From Planotetraspora mira (lineage in GTDB: Bacteria > Actinomycetota > Actinomycetes > Streptosporangiales > Streptosporangiaceae): DNA of 64,000 nt. The stretch is taken from NCBI RefSeq assembly GCF_016863275.1, contig NZ_BOOO01000004.1:372001-436000 (forward strand). Reading direction: 5' to 3'. Below the pieces are notes generated by a model, which had not been told where the DNA came from, searched no databases, and saw only the letters and a list, made by a program, of their open reading frames with translations. Both the position numbers and the translations under genes were made by a program. Below are positions 7,494 to 15,346 of the stretch, in pieces; the first letter of the stretch is position 1; each line of letters begins with the position of its first letter.

Positions 7494-8213
7494 ATGAGGA
7501 TCGAGTTCTGGTCGGACATCGTGTGCCCATACTGCGGGCTGATGGACGACAGGCTGCACCGGGCCCTGGACCGCTTCGAGCACGCCCCGGACGTGCAGGT
7601 GATCCATCGTTCCTACCAGGTGCACCCCGACCTGCCCCGAGAAGGCGTCACCCAGCGCGAGCTGTTCCGGATGGCCGGGATGCCCGCGGCGACCGGCGAG
7701 CAGATCCTCGGCTCGATCGAAGCGGCTGCCCGGTCAGAGGGCCTGACGCCCTACCACGCACTGGAGCGCACGCTCGGCCCGACCGACTTCGCCCACGAAC
7801 TCCTCGCCTACGCCACCGATCAGGGCCGCGGGGGCGAGATCTGGACGGCGATGTTCCGGGCCCACTTCGGGCAGGCCCGCAAGCTGTGGACCCTTGAGGA
7901 GGTCCTCGATTTCGCCGCCGAGGCGGGCCTGGACCGCGACGGCGCGGCCGAGGCCCTGGGCAGCCGGCGCTACCGTGATCGCGTGGCGGCCGATCAGCGC
8001 GCGGCCCAGCGCCTCGGCGCCCAGGGCACCCCGTTCATCGTCCTGGACGACAGGTACGCGATCCCCGGCGCGATCGGCGCCGACGAGTTGCTCGCCGCCA
8101 TGATCAGGACGTGGGACGAGAGCCACCCCGCTCCCCGGACCCTGCCGGCCCTCGGGGAGGGCGACGGGATGTGCGGCCCGGACGGCTGCGCGATCCCCAG
8201 CCCCACCAGCTAG
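7494..8213 (+). CDS. DsbA-family oxidoreductase, FrnE type
   Basis: The ATG at 7494 is chosen because GAGGAC lies eight bases upstream and the protein then begins MRIEFWSDIVCPYC, as in other FrnE proteins; an ATG five codons earlier is possible. The 239-residue product has the thioredoxin-fold active site CPYC (Cys11, Cys14), the helical insert with GEQILGSIEAAARSEGL, a cis-Pro region GTPFIVLDD, and a C-terminal Cys-X4-Cys (CGPDGC, 227-232) as described for Deinococcus FrnE. It is expected to be a cytoplasmic dithiol oxidoreductase active in oxidative stress. It is divergent from an HxlR-type regulator. Its stop overlaps that of parE. Confidence 0.92.
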   Translation: MRIEFWSDIVCPYCGLMDDRLHRALDRFEHAPDVQVIHRSYQVHPDLPREGVTQRELFRMAGMPAATGEQILGSIEAAARSEGLTPYHALERTLGPTDFAHELLAYATDQGRGGEIWTAMFRAHFGQARKLWTLEEVLDFAAEAGLDRDGAAEALGSRRYRDRVAADQRAAQRLGAQGTPFIVLDDRYAIPGAIGADELLAAMIRTWDESHPAPRTLPALGEGDGMCGPDGCAIPSPTS

Positions 8214-10282
8214 GCGTCGATGTGGTCGCGGTCCACCTCGGCCGCGCTGCCGACGATGAACTCGCGCCGCGGGGCGACGTCACTGCCCATCAGAAGGTCG
8301 AAGATCCGCTCGCCCTCCTCGACGTCCTCGATCCTGACGCGGCGCAGGACGCGCTGGCGCGGGTCCATGGTGGTCTCGGCCAACTGGTCGGCGTCCATCT
8401 CACCCAGACCCTTGTAGCGCTGGATGGGGTCCTTCCAGCGCTTGCCCCGCCGCTCCAGGTCTCGCATGACCTTCCGCAGCTCGGCGTCGGAGTAGGTGTA
8501 GACGTACTTGTCCTGGCCCTTGCCCGGGTTGGTGACCTCGATCCGGTGCAGGGGCGGGACCGCCGCGAAGACCCGGCCGGCTTCGACCATGGGCTTCATG
8601 TAGCGGTGGAAGAGGGTCAGCAGCAGGCAGCGGATGTGAGCGCCGTCGACGTCGGCGTCGGCCATCAGGATGATCTTGCCGTAGCGAGCCGACTCGATGT
8701 CGAACGACCGGCCCGATCCGGCTCCGACCACCTGGATGATCGCGGCGCACTCCGCGTTCTTGAGCATGTCGGCGACGGACGCCTTCTGCACGTTGAGGAT
8801 CTTGCCCCGGATGGGGAGCAGCGCCTGGAACTCCGAGTCGCGGGCCAGCTTCGCGGTGCCGAGCGCGGAGTCGCCCTCGACGATGAACAGCTCGCTGCGG
8901 TCTACGGCGTCGCTGCGGCAGTCGACCAGTTTCGCGGGGAGCGCCGAGTTCTCCAGGGCCGACTTGCGGCGCTGGTTGTCGCGGTGCTCGCGGGCGGCGA
9001 TACGGGCCTTGGCCGCGGCCACGACCTTCTCGAGCATCGCCCGCAACTGCTGCTTCTGCCCGCGCTTGGGATTGGCGAACTGGGCCTTGAGCTCGCGTGA
9101 GACCACGTGGCCCACGATGCGGGTGGCCGCGGAGGTGCCGAGCACCTCCTTGGTCTGGCCCTCGAACTGCGGCTCGGGGACGCGGACGGTCACGACGGCC
9201 GTCAGGCCTTCGAGGATGTCCTCCTTCGTGACCGGGTCGTCGCCGTTCTTGAGCAGCCGCGTCTCGCGAAGCTGCTCGTTGACCGTGCGGACGAGGGCGC
9301 GCTCGAAGCCCGCCACGTGAGTGCCGCCCTTGGGGGTCGCGATCACGTTGACGAACGAGCGCACGGTCGTCTCGTAGCCCTTGCCCCACCGGAGCGCGAC
9401 GTCGACGATGAGCTCGCGCTCGACCTCGGTGGACGTCATGTGGCCCTGCTCGTCGAGCACCGGGACGGTCTCGTGGAAGTGCCCGGCGCCCTGCAGCCTG
9501 AGCACGTCGCACACCGGCTCGTCGCGGGCGAGGAAGTCGGTGAACTCGCTGATGCCGCCGTCGAAGCGGTAGGACTCCTCGACCGGCTCCTCGCCCCGTG
9601 CGTCGCGGAGCGTGAGGGACAGGCCCGGCACCAGGAAGGCCGTCTGGCGCAGCCGCACATGGATCTCATCGACCGAGACCTCGGCCTCGGGCAGGAAGAT
9701 CTGCCGGTCGGTCCACCAGCGGACCCGCGTCCCCGTGGCCTTCCGCCCGGCCGCGCCGCCGTCGCGCAGCCCCGATTTCTTGCGGAACTTGGCGGTCGGG
9801 CCGTCGCCCTCGAAGGCGCCGGGGACTCCCCGGCGGAAGCTGATCTCGTGCGTACGGCCGTCACGGTCGACCTGGACGTCCAGGCGCGAGGACAGGGCGT
9901 TGACGACGGAGGCGCCCACGCCGTGCAGGCCGCCGGACGCGCCGTAGGAGCCGCCGCCGAACTTGCCGCCGGCGTGCAGCTTCGTGTAGACGAGTTCGAC
10001 TCCGGCGAGCCCGGACTTGGGCTCGACGTCGACGGGGATGCCGCGCCCGTTGTCGCGGACCTCGATCGACCCGTCCGGATGCAGTTCGACCTCGATGTGC
10101 GAGCAGAAGCCGGCGAGCGCCTCGTCGACGGCGTTGTCCACGATCTCCCACAGGCAGTGCATGAGACCGCGGGTGTCAGTGGACCCGATGTACATCCCCG
10201 GGCGCTTACGGACGGCTTCGAGGCCCTCCAGCACCGAGAGATGACGAGCCGTATAACCCGCCTCCGCGCTAACCGCCGTCAC
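8210..10282 (-). CDS. parE: DNA topoisomerase IV subunit B
   Basis: The 690-residue protein starts at GTG with GGAG seven bases upstream. It has a GHKL ATPase domain (EIVDNAVDEALAG, DNGRGIPV, GGLHGVGASVVNALS), a transducer domain, a TOPRIM domain with EGDSALGTAK and DADVDGAHI (metal-binding acidic residues), and the C-terminal GyrB tail (QRYKGLGEMDADQL). The EGDSALG variant instead of EGDSAGG is the one used by actinobacterial ParE rather than GyrB. With ParC it decatenates and relaxes chromosomes. It ends tail to tail with the FrnE-type gene, stops overlapping by two bases. Sigma factor and DUF7455-type neighbours match the usual actinomycete arrangement. Confidence 0.93.
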   Translation of the reverse strand: MTAVSAEAGYTARHLSVLEGLEAVRKRPGMYIGSTDTRGLMHCLWEIVDNAVDEALAGFCSHIEVELHPDGSIEVRDNGRGIPVDVEPKSGLAGVELVYTKLHAGGKFGGGSYGASGGLHGVGASVVNALSSRLDVQVDRDGRTHEISFRRGVPGAFEGDGPTAKFRKKSGLRDGGAAGRKATGTRVRWWTDRQIFLPEAEVSVDEIHVRLRQTAFLVPGLSLTLRDARGEEPVEESYRFDGGISEFTDFLARDEPVCDVLRLQGAGHFHETVPVLDEQGHMTSTEVERELIVDVALRWGKGYETTVRSFVNVIATPKGGTHVAGFERALVRTVNEQLRETRLLKNGDDPVTKEDILEGLTAVVTVRVPEPQFEGQTKEVLGTSAATRIVGHVVSRELKAQFANPKRGQKQQLRAMLEKVVAAAKARIAAREHRDNQRRKSALENSALPAKLVDCRSDAVDRSELFIVEGDSALGTAKLARDSEFQALLPIRGKILNVQKASVADMLKNAECAAIIQVVGAGSGRSFDIESARYGKIILMADADVDGAHIRCLLLTLFHRYMKPMVEAGRVFAAVPPLHRIEVTNPGKGQDKYVYTYSDAELRKVMRDLERRGKRWKDPIQRYKGLGEMDADQLAETTMDPRQRVLRRVRIEDVEEGERIFDLLMGSDVAPRREFIVGSAAEVDRDHIDA

Positions 10283-10527
10283 ACCGAGCTCCCACTTATC
10301 AATCGAACACGCGTACGCAGCTTAACCCTCACTCATGTTTTACGCGTACAAGCTTGCCAGGCGCAGCGGGGTCCTCAGCACCAACGCTGTGATCTGCGTC
10401 ACTTTCCAGATCATTCTGCTCTCGGCGTAGTTGCGGCACGGTTGGGAAGGCCCCCATCCGGTTAGATGTTGTGCCAAGTGACTGACGCCAACGTCCCCAC
10501 ACGGTGGGGCGACCCGAAAGGCGATAC

Positions 10528-10761
10528 GTGACTGGAGCTCTCGCCCCCACCAAGCCGCTGACAGCCCTGGACCGGTGCGACCGGTGCGGAGCTCAGGCCT
10601 ACATCCGCGCGACCCTGCCTGTGGTAGGTGGGGAGTTGCTGTTCTGCGCCCATCACGGGCGTCAGCACGTGGCTGCCCTGCGCGACAAAGGCGCTGAGAT
10701 CCAGGACGAGTCGGCCCGACTCAGTGAATCCCCCGCGACCGCCTCGGACGACGAACGCTGA
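10528..10761 (+). CDS. Small conserved actinobacterial zinc-finger-like protein (DUF7455 type)
   Basis: The 77-residue protein starts at GTG with GAAAGG seven bases upstream. It has CDRCGAQAY followed by FCAHHGRQH, i.e. two cysteine pairs/histidines that could form a treble-clef zinc site, and a Ser/Glu-rich tail. Such proteins are widespread next to the principal sigma factor and parE in actinomycetes but their role is not known to me. The gene is divergent from parE and ends at a strong bidirectional hairpin. Confidence 0.85.
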   Translation: MTGALAPTKPLTALDRCDRCGAQAYIRATLPVVGGELLFCAHHGRQHVAALRDKGAEIQDESARLSESPATASDDER

Positions 10762-10769
10762 TCATCGAT

Positions 10770-10807
10770 CGGTGTGGCCGGAATGATCCCTCATTCCGGC
10801 CACACCG
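10770..10807. terminator. Bidirectional terminator hairpin
   Basis: A perfect 17-bp stem (10770-10786 with 10791-10807, core GGTGTGGCCGGAATGA) closes a TCCC loop. It lies between the converging ends of the DUF7455-type gene and the GNAT gene. It has no U-tract, as is usual in high-GC actinomycetes, but is the strongest structure in this region. Confidence 0.8.
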
Positions 10808-10816
10808 CCGGTGTCG

Positions 10817-11557
10817 TCAGGGTGCGATCCGGTAGTGATAGTTCCCGGCGACGCCGAAGCCTTCGCCCTCGTACAGGGCGCGGGCTCCGGCGTTCGCCAT
10901 CGTGACAACGAGATACGCGCGGCTGGCGCCTCGCTCCCGTCCCCAGGCGAGCAGGGCGCGTAGCACCGATCCGCCCAGACCCCGGCGCCGGGCGCCAGGG
11001 TCCACGGCCATGCAGTAGATCCCCAGCCAATCTCCCTGCGGCACACCGCGTCCCACCGCCATCCCGGCGCCCGCGGACGCGTAGCCCGCGCCGACGCCCC
11101 CGAGGATGCGTTCGGCCCATTCGCGCGCCGCGACCTCTCCCCCGTCCGGATGGCGGCCGCCGTCCACCTGCCACCAGGTGCGCAACCACGACTCGGAGGG
11201 GCTGTCGTGGATCTCCGCGTCCGGGACGGCTCCCGGGGCCGGCTCGGCCAGCGGCGCCGTCATGACGAGCGTGGGGTCCGCCCGCCGGTATCCGCGGCGC
11301 TCGAGCTCACGGTCCAGATCAGGCGGCGCCTGCGCTCCCACCGAGAACACGCACGGCAGTCCCAGCCCCGCGTAGAAGCCCTCGGCCTCGTCGACGGCCC
11401 GGCGCAGATCGTCGCGCTCCCCCAGCGGGAGCACCGAGTTGGCCCGCTTGGTCACGCCGCCCGCGTGCCGGCAGATCCAGCCTTCCGCCTCCACCCGGTG
11501 CGGGGCAGGCCACGCCTCATCCACAAGCTGGTCGAACGGCGACATCTCCCGATTCAT
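10817..11557 (-). CDS. GNAT family N-acetyltransferase
   Basis: The start is taken at ATG 11557, giving 246 residues; a second ATG four codons later directly follows GGGAG and is an alternative. The C-terminal half is a GNAT fold: IYCMAVDPGARRRGLGGSVLRALL holds the acetyl-CoA loop (R/Q-x-x-G-x-G/A-like RRRGLGG), followed by AYLVVTMANAGARALYEGEGF, the usual alpha4-beta7 region. The N-terminal half (residues 1-110) looks like a degenerate second GNAT half. The acceptor is unknown. It converges on the DUF7455-type gene. Confidence 0.87.
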   Translation of the reverse strand: MNREMSPFDQLVDEAWPAPHRVEAEGWICRHAGGVTKRANSVLPLGERDDLRRAVDEAEGFYAGLGLPCVFSVGAQAPPDLDRELERRGYRRADPTLVMTAPLAEPAPGAVPDAEIHDSPSESWLRTWWQVDGGRHPDGGEVAAREWAERILGGVGAGYASAGAGMAVGRGVPQGDWLGIYCMAVDPGARRRGLGGSVLRALLAWGRERGASRAYLVVTMANAGARALYEGEGFGVAGNYHYRIAP

Positions 11558-11644
11558 CCGTGGAGCGTAGTCGAGCCCCCGTCGCGGCACCGGTACGCGG
11601 GGTGCCCGCACGCCCGGCTCCGCGGCCTAATAAAGTGCGGGATC

Positions 11645-12391
11645 GTGCTCATCCTGCTGCCACCCTCAGAGGGGAAGGCGCCCCGGGGGACCTCGAAACT
11701 CAGGCGGCTGAGCTTCCCCGAACTGGCGTCCCCGCGCGAGAAGGTCCTCGACGCCCTGATCGCGCTGTCCGAATCCGGCCAGGCGCAGTCGGTGCTCGGC
11801 CTCTCGGACGGCCAGGCGGCCGGCATCGCCCTCAATCGCGAGCTGCGCACGGCACCCGGCCTTCCCGTGTCGGAGCTCTACACCGGCGTCCTGTACGACA
11901 ACCTGGGCCTGAGCTCGCTGCCGTCCGAGGCGAGGGCGAGGGCGACCCGCCGGATCGTGGTGTTCTCGGGGCTCTGGGGGCTCCTGAGACTCAATGACAG
12001 GGTCCCGCCGTACCGGCTGTCCATGGGCGTGCGGCTTCCGCCCATGGGCGGCCTGGCGGCGTTCTGGAAGCCCTCGGTGACGGCCGCCCTCGAACCGGTC
12101 AAGGGCCTGGTGGTCGACCTGCGCTCCTCCACCTACGCGGCGGCCTGGCAGCCCGGTGAGCGGGCGGTGACCGTACGGGTCCTGCGCGAGGCCGCAGGGG
12201 CGCGCACGGTGGTCAGCCACATGGCCAAGGCGACCAGGGGCGCCGTCGCCCGTTCTCTCGTAGAGTGCCCTGACCGGCTCAGGACCGCCCAGCAGCTCGC
12301 CGGGTTCTTGACGGAGCGGGGACATCGGACCGAGCTGGGAGATCCTCCCCGGGCAGGCAGGCCGTGGACGCTGGACGTGATCGTCAGCTGA
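11645..12391 (+). CDS. yaaA: Peroxide stress protein YaaA (DUF328/UPF0246)
   Basis: The GTG start gives LILLPPSEGK at the extreme N-terminus, the family hallmark. The 248-residue protein also has the conserved LYTGVLYDNLG, VFSGLWGLLR and DRVPPYRLSMG segments and a C-terminal MAKATRG motif. YaaA limits intracellular iron and DNA damage during peroxide stress in E. coli and has a DNA-binding fold; its exact activity is unsettled. Its 3' end overlaps the end of the following convergent gene by 8 bp. Confidence 0.92.
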   Translation: MLILLPPSEGKAPRGTSKLRRLSFPELASPREKVLDALIALSESGQAQSVLGLSDGQAAGIALNRELRTAPGLPVSELYTGVLYDNLGLSSLPSEARARATRRIVVFSGLWGLLRLNDRVPPYRLSMGVRLPPMGGLAAFWKPSVTAALEPVKGLVVDLRSSTYAAAWQPGERAVTVRVLREAAGARTVVSHMAKATRGAVARSLVECPDRLRTAQQLAGFLTERGHRTELGDPPRAGRPWTLDVIVS

Positions 12392-13352
12392 CGTTGAGCC
12401 GCCCGCACGCCCGCTGGTACTGCTGACCGGGGTCGCCGAGATGGGACCACGGCAGCTCGCTGAACCTCCCGCCGGTCCTGACCAGGTGACCCCGTGCGGG
12501 CCGCCGCAGATCGGTGAGGAAGAACGCGGCGCCGAACGCGTTGTGGGCCTCGACGGCCCTGGGATGGGCGCCGGCCGGTCGCCGTTCCGACCACCGGCCG
12601 GCGGCGACGATCATCTCCCGCTGGACGTCGAACGGGAACCACCCGCCACGCGACATCGGCGTGCGCTCGGAGGCCACGAGTTCGAAGTGGGCGAGCGGCA
12701 CGAGCGCCGGCAGCGGGCTCCCCTCAGGGGCGCGGGAGGCCGCCAGGCGGGCGAATTCGAGCATCTCCTGCGCGGTGCCGCCCCAGCCGGGCGACAGCGT
12801 GACCATGCGCGCGACCGCCGCGCCGTACAACGTCGGCCATCGGCGCGAGGATTCGAGCCAGACCGCGTCCTTGTCGGCCCTGGGCCGGTCCAGCCCGAGT
12901 GCCAGCCACATCAGGCACTCCCATGGCACCGGGTCACTCGGAGCGAGCGCGGCGGCCGCCAGCAGCGGCTGGCGGCCGAGTTCCATGGCCGCGTGATAGC
13001 TCTGCAGCCGATCCGCCTGTACGGCTCTCGCCCGGACGTCGGGCTTGAGCGCCCAGGCCTCCTCGATCCTCGTACGGCCCAGCCAGAGCCAGAGGTCCGG
13101 ATTGGCCTGGTCGGCGGCGACGAGCGCCTCGATCGACCGGCTCGAGCCGACGGCGGTGCGCGACAGCGCCTCCACCCGCAGTGATCTCGCCTCGGGATCG
13201 CCCCGGCTCCCCAGAAGAGCCGAGGCCCCCGCAGCGAGAATCCCCCTGCGAACGGCCTCGGCCGCCTCGTCGAGCATGGCGTCCGCCCAAGGGCGGGCTG
13301 AGATCGCTCGTGGCCCCCGAGCACGCGCCCGTTCCACCTCGATCGCTCCCAT
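12384..13352 (-). CDS. Conserved protein with TPR-like helical repeats, unknown function
   Basis: The 322-residue protein is soluble and almost entirely helical by composition, rich in Ala, Arg and Trp. Segments such as ANPDLWLWLGRTRIEEAWAL, LLAAAALAPSDPVPWECLMWLALG and HPRAVEAHNAFGAAFFLTDLRRPARGHL have the small/large residue spacing of TPR helices (DUF4034-like). No catalytic motif is visible. It overlaps yaaA tail to tail by 8 bp. No ribosome site is evident before the ATG, so the message may be leaderless. Confidence 0.7.
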   Translation of the reverse strand: MGAIEVERARARGPRAISARPWADAMLDEAAEAVRRGILAAGASALLGSRGDPEARSLRVEALSRTAVGSSRSIEALVAADQANPDLWLWLGRTRIEEAWALKPDVRARAVQADRLQSYHAAMELGRQPLLAAAALAPSDPVPWECLMWLALGLDRPRADKDAVWLESSRRWPTLYGAAVARMVTLSPGWGGTAQEMLEFARLAASRAPEGSPLPALVPLAHFELVASERTPMSRGGWFPFDVQREMIVAAGRWSERRPAGAHPRAVEAHNAFGAAFFLTDLRRPARGHLVRTGGRFSELPWSHLGDPGQQYQRACGRLNVS

Positions 13353-13419
13353 GGCCGGAGCCTAGGAGTGTCAGGGTGCGCGGCGCGCTACCACGGTGTT
13401 ACAGAGAGGTTAAAGCCGA

Positions 13420-15129
13420 TCAGTCGAGGTAGTCCCGCAGAACCTGGGAGCGGGACGGGTGACGGAGCTTCGACATGGTCTTGGACTCGATCTGGCGGAT
13501 GCGCTCACGGGTGACCCCGTAGACCTTGCCGATCTCGTCAAGAGTCTTCGGCTGTCCGTCGGTGAGACCGAACCGCATCGAGACGACGCCCGCCTCCCGC
13601 TCGGACAGCGTGTCCAGAACGGAGTGCAGTTGCTCCTGCAGCAGCGTGAAGCTGACGGCGTCGGCCGGGACGATGGCCTCGGAGTCCTCGATCAGGTCGC
13701 CGAACTCGCTGTCACCCTCCTCACCCAGAGGAGTGTGCAGGGAGATGGGCTCGCGGCCGTACTTCTGGACCTCGATGACCTTTTCCGGGGTCATGTCCAG
13801 CTCGCGGGCCAGCTCCTCCGGCGTGGGCTCCCGGCCGAGGTCCTGCAGCATCTGCCGCTGGACACGGGCCAGCTTGTTGATCACTTCGACCATGTGGACC
13901 GGGATGCGGATGGTCCGCGCCTGGTCGGCCATGGCCCGGGTGATCGCCTGCCGGATCCACCACGTGGCGTACGTCGAGAACTTGTAGCCCTTGGTGTAGT
14001 CGAACTTCTCGACCGCACGGATCAGGCCCAGGTTGCCCTCCTGGATCAGGTCCAGGAAGAGCATGCCGCGGCCGGTGTAGCGCTTGGCGAGCGACACGAC
14101 CAGACGGAGGTTGGCCTCGAGCAGGTGGTTCTTGGCCCGGCGGCCGTCCTCGGCGATCCACTCGAGCTCGGCCCGCACATCGACGGGAAGCTGCTCGCCA
14201 TCGCTGGACAGCTGCTCCTCGGCGAACAGGCCGGCCTCGATCCGCTTGGCGAGCTCGACCTCCTGCTCGGCGTTGAGGAGCGGGACCTTGCCGATCTGCT
14301 TGAGGTAGTCCTTGACCGGGTCCGCGGTGGCACCCGCGGCCGCGACCTGGGCCACCGGCGCGTCATCGTCGTCGTCGGTGAGGATCAGGACCTCATCGTC
14401 GGACTGGACGACGACCTCGGCCTTGGGCTCGTCGGTCTCGGCCTCCGCGTCAGGCTCGGCCTCCGCGTCGGGCTCGGCGTCCGCCTCGACCTCCAGGTCG
14501 ACGTCCTCGACCTCCAGGTCGAGGTCCTCGATCTCGACATCGGCCTCGAGGTCGAGATCGTCCTCGTCCTCGGACGCGTCGGCGGACTTGGCCTTCGCGT
14601 CGGCCTTGGTCACCTTGGACTCGGGCCCGTTGGCGGGCGCGTCCTTGGCCCCGGGCTTGGCCCCCGGCGCGGCCTTCTTGGCGGCCGCCTGCGCGGGCGC
14701 CTTCGCCGGAGCGGGCTTTGCGGCTCCGGGCTTGGCGGCCGGCTTGGCGGGCGCCTTCTTGGCCGCGGGCTTGGCCGCCGGCGCGGAGTCGGTCACCACG
14801 GCGGTGACGGTCTCCGGCTGCGATTCCTTGGCCGCGGCCGACTTGGTCGTCGTCTTCTTGACGGGCGCGGTGGTGCGACGCTTGGCTTGACCTCGGGACC
14901 GCTTCGGCGCCGCGGAGTCAGCAGCGGTGACCACGACGGTCACACCCTCTTTGCTGAGGCTGCGCAGGAATCCAGCAGCGTGCGACAGCGGGATGTCCGC
15001 TTCCTCGAAGGCCTTGCGGACATCCTCGGACTCGAGGAAACCCTGCGAGCGCCCACGCTCGAGGAGCTGCTGAATCACTGGCTCGTTCAGCTCCGACGGC
15101 TTCGAGCGAGTCGAACTTGCAGGCGACAC
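13420..15129 (-). CDS. sigA: Principal RNA polymerase sigma factor (HrdB/SigA type)
   Basis: The GTG at 15129, with GAGAGG six bases upstream, gives 569 residues beginning SPASSTRSK; upstream in-frame codons are non-coding in character. Residues 15-75 are the HrdB-type N-terminal region 1.1 ([18 protein letters not shown]). Then come a Lys/Ala/Pro-rich stretch and a run of acidic repeats ([19 protein letters not shown]). Region 1.2 ([16 protein letters not shown]), region 2 ([46 protein letters not shown]), region 3 ([11 protein letters not shown]) and region 4 ([21 protein letters not shown]) are complete. It directs housekeeping transcription. Final residues VLRDYLD are typical of the group 1 factors. 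Confidence 0.96.
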   Translation of the reverse strand: MSPASSTRSKPSELNEPVIQQLLERGRSQGFLESEDVRKAFEEADIPLSHAAGFLRSLSKEGVTVVVTAADSAAPKRSRGQAKRRTTAPVKKTTTKSAAAKESQPETVTAVVTDSAPAAKPAAKKAPAKPAAKPGAAKPAPAKAPAQAAAKKAAPGAKPGAKDAPANGPESKVTKADAKAKSADASEDEDDLDLEADVEIEDLDLEVEDVDLEVEADAEPDAEAEPDAEAETDEPKAEVVVQSDDEVLILTDDDDDAPVAQVAAAGATADPVKDYLKQIGKVPLLNAEQEVELAKRIEAGLFAEEQLSSDGEQLPVDVRAELEWIAEDGRRAKNHLLEANLRLVVSLAKRYTGRGMLFLDLIQEGNLGLIRAVEKFDYTKGYKFSTYATWWIRQAITRAMADQARTIRIPVHMVEVINKLARVQRQMLQDLGREPTPEELARELDMTPEKVIEVQKYGREPISLHTPLGEEGDSEFGDLIEDSEAIVPADAVSFTLLQEQLHSVLDTLSEREAGVVSMRFGLTDGQPKTLDEIGKVYGVTRERIRQIESKTMSKLRHPSRSQVLRDYLD

Positions 15130-15211
15130 GAACACCTCTCGAACGAACGCATGACGGGAATGGACCCAGTGCTTCTTCTTTTCCGGTGGTGAGGCCGCGC
15201 GGACCGCGACA

Positions 15212-15224
15212 TGCCATTGTGGCA
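15212..15224. promoter_or_regulatory. Short inverted repeat upstream of sigA
   Basis: TGCCA-TTG-TGGCA lies about 85 bp before the sigA start. It could be a protein site or a small leader hairpin. Nothing ties it to a known regulator. Confidence 0.25.
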
Positions 15225-15346
15225 CGCCACGGCACGTAATACGGCCGCGTACCGCCGGTTGCCTCTCCACCCTAGGCGGACCGAGAGACTAGTGCGTACG
15301 GAAGCCGGTCACTGATACCCGAAAGCAACCGTTATGACTGTTTCAT

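Noticed and set aside
8111-9100. A 329-residue plus-strand frame inside parE
   Set aside because: Antisense of a fully recognisable parE; no ribosome site and no domain.
10283-10527. A gene between parE and the DUF7455-type gene
   Set aside because: About 245 bp with only shadow frames; it most likely holds the divergent promoters. No clear -35/-10 pair was found.
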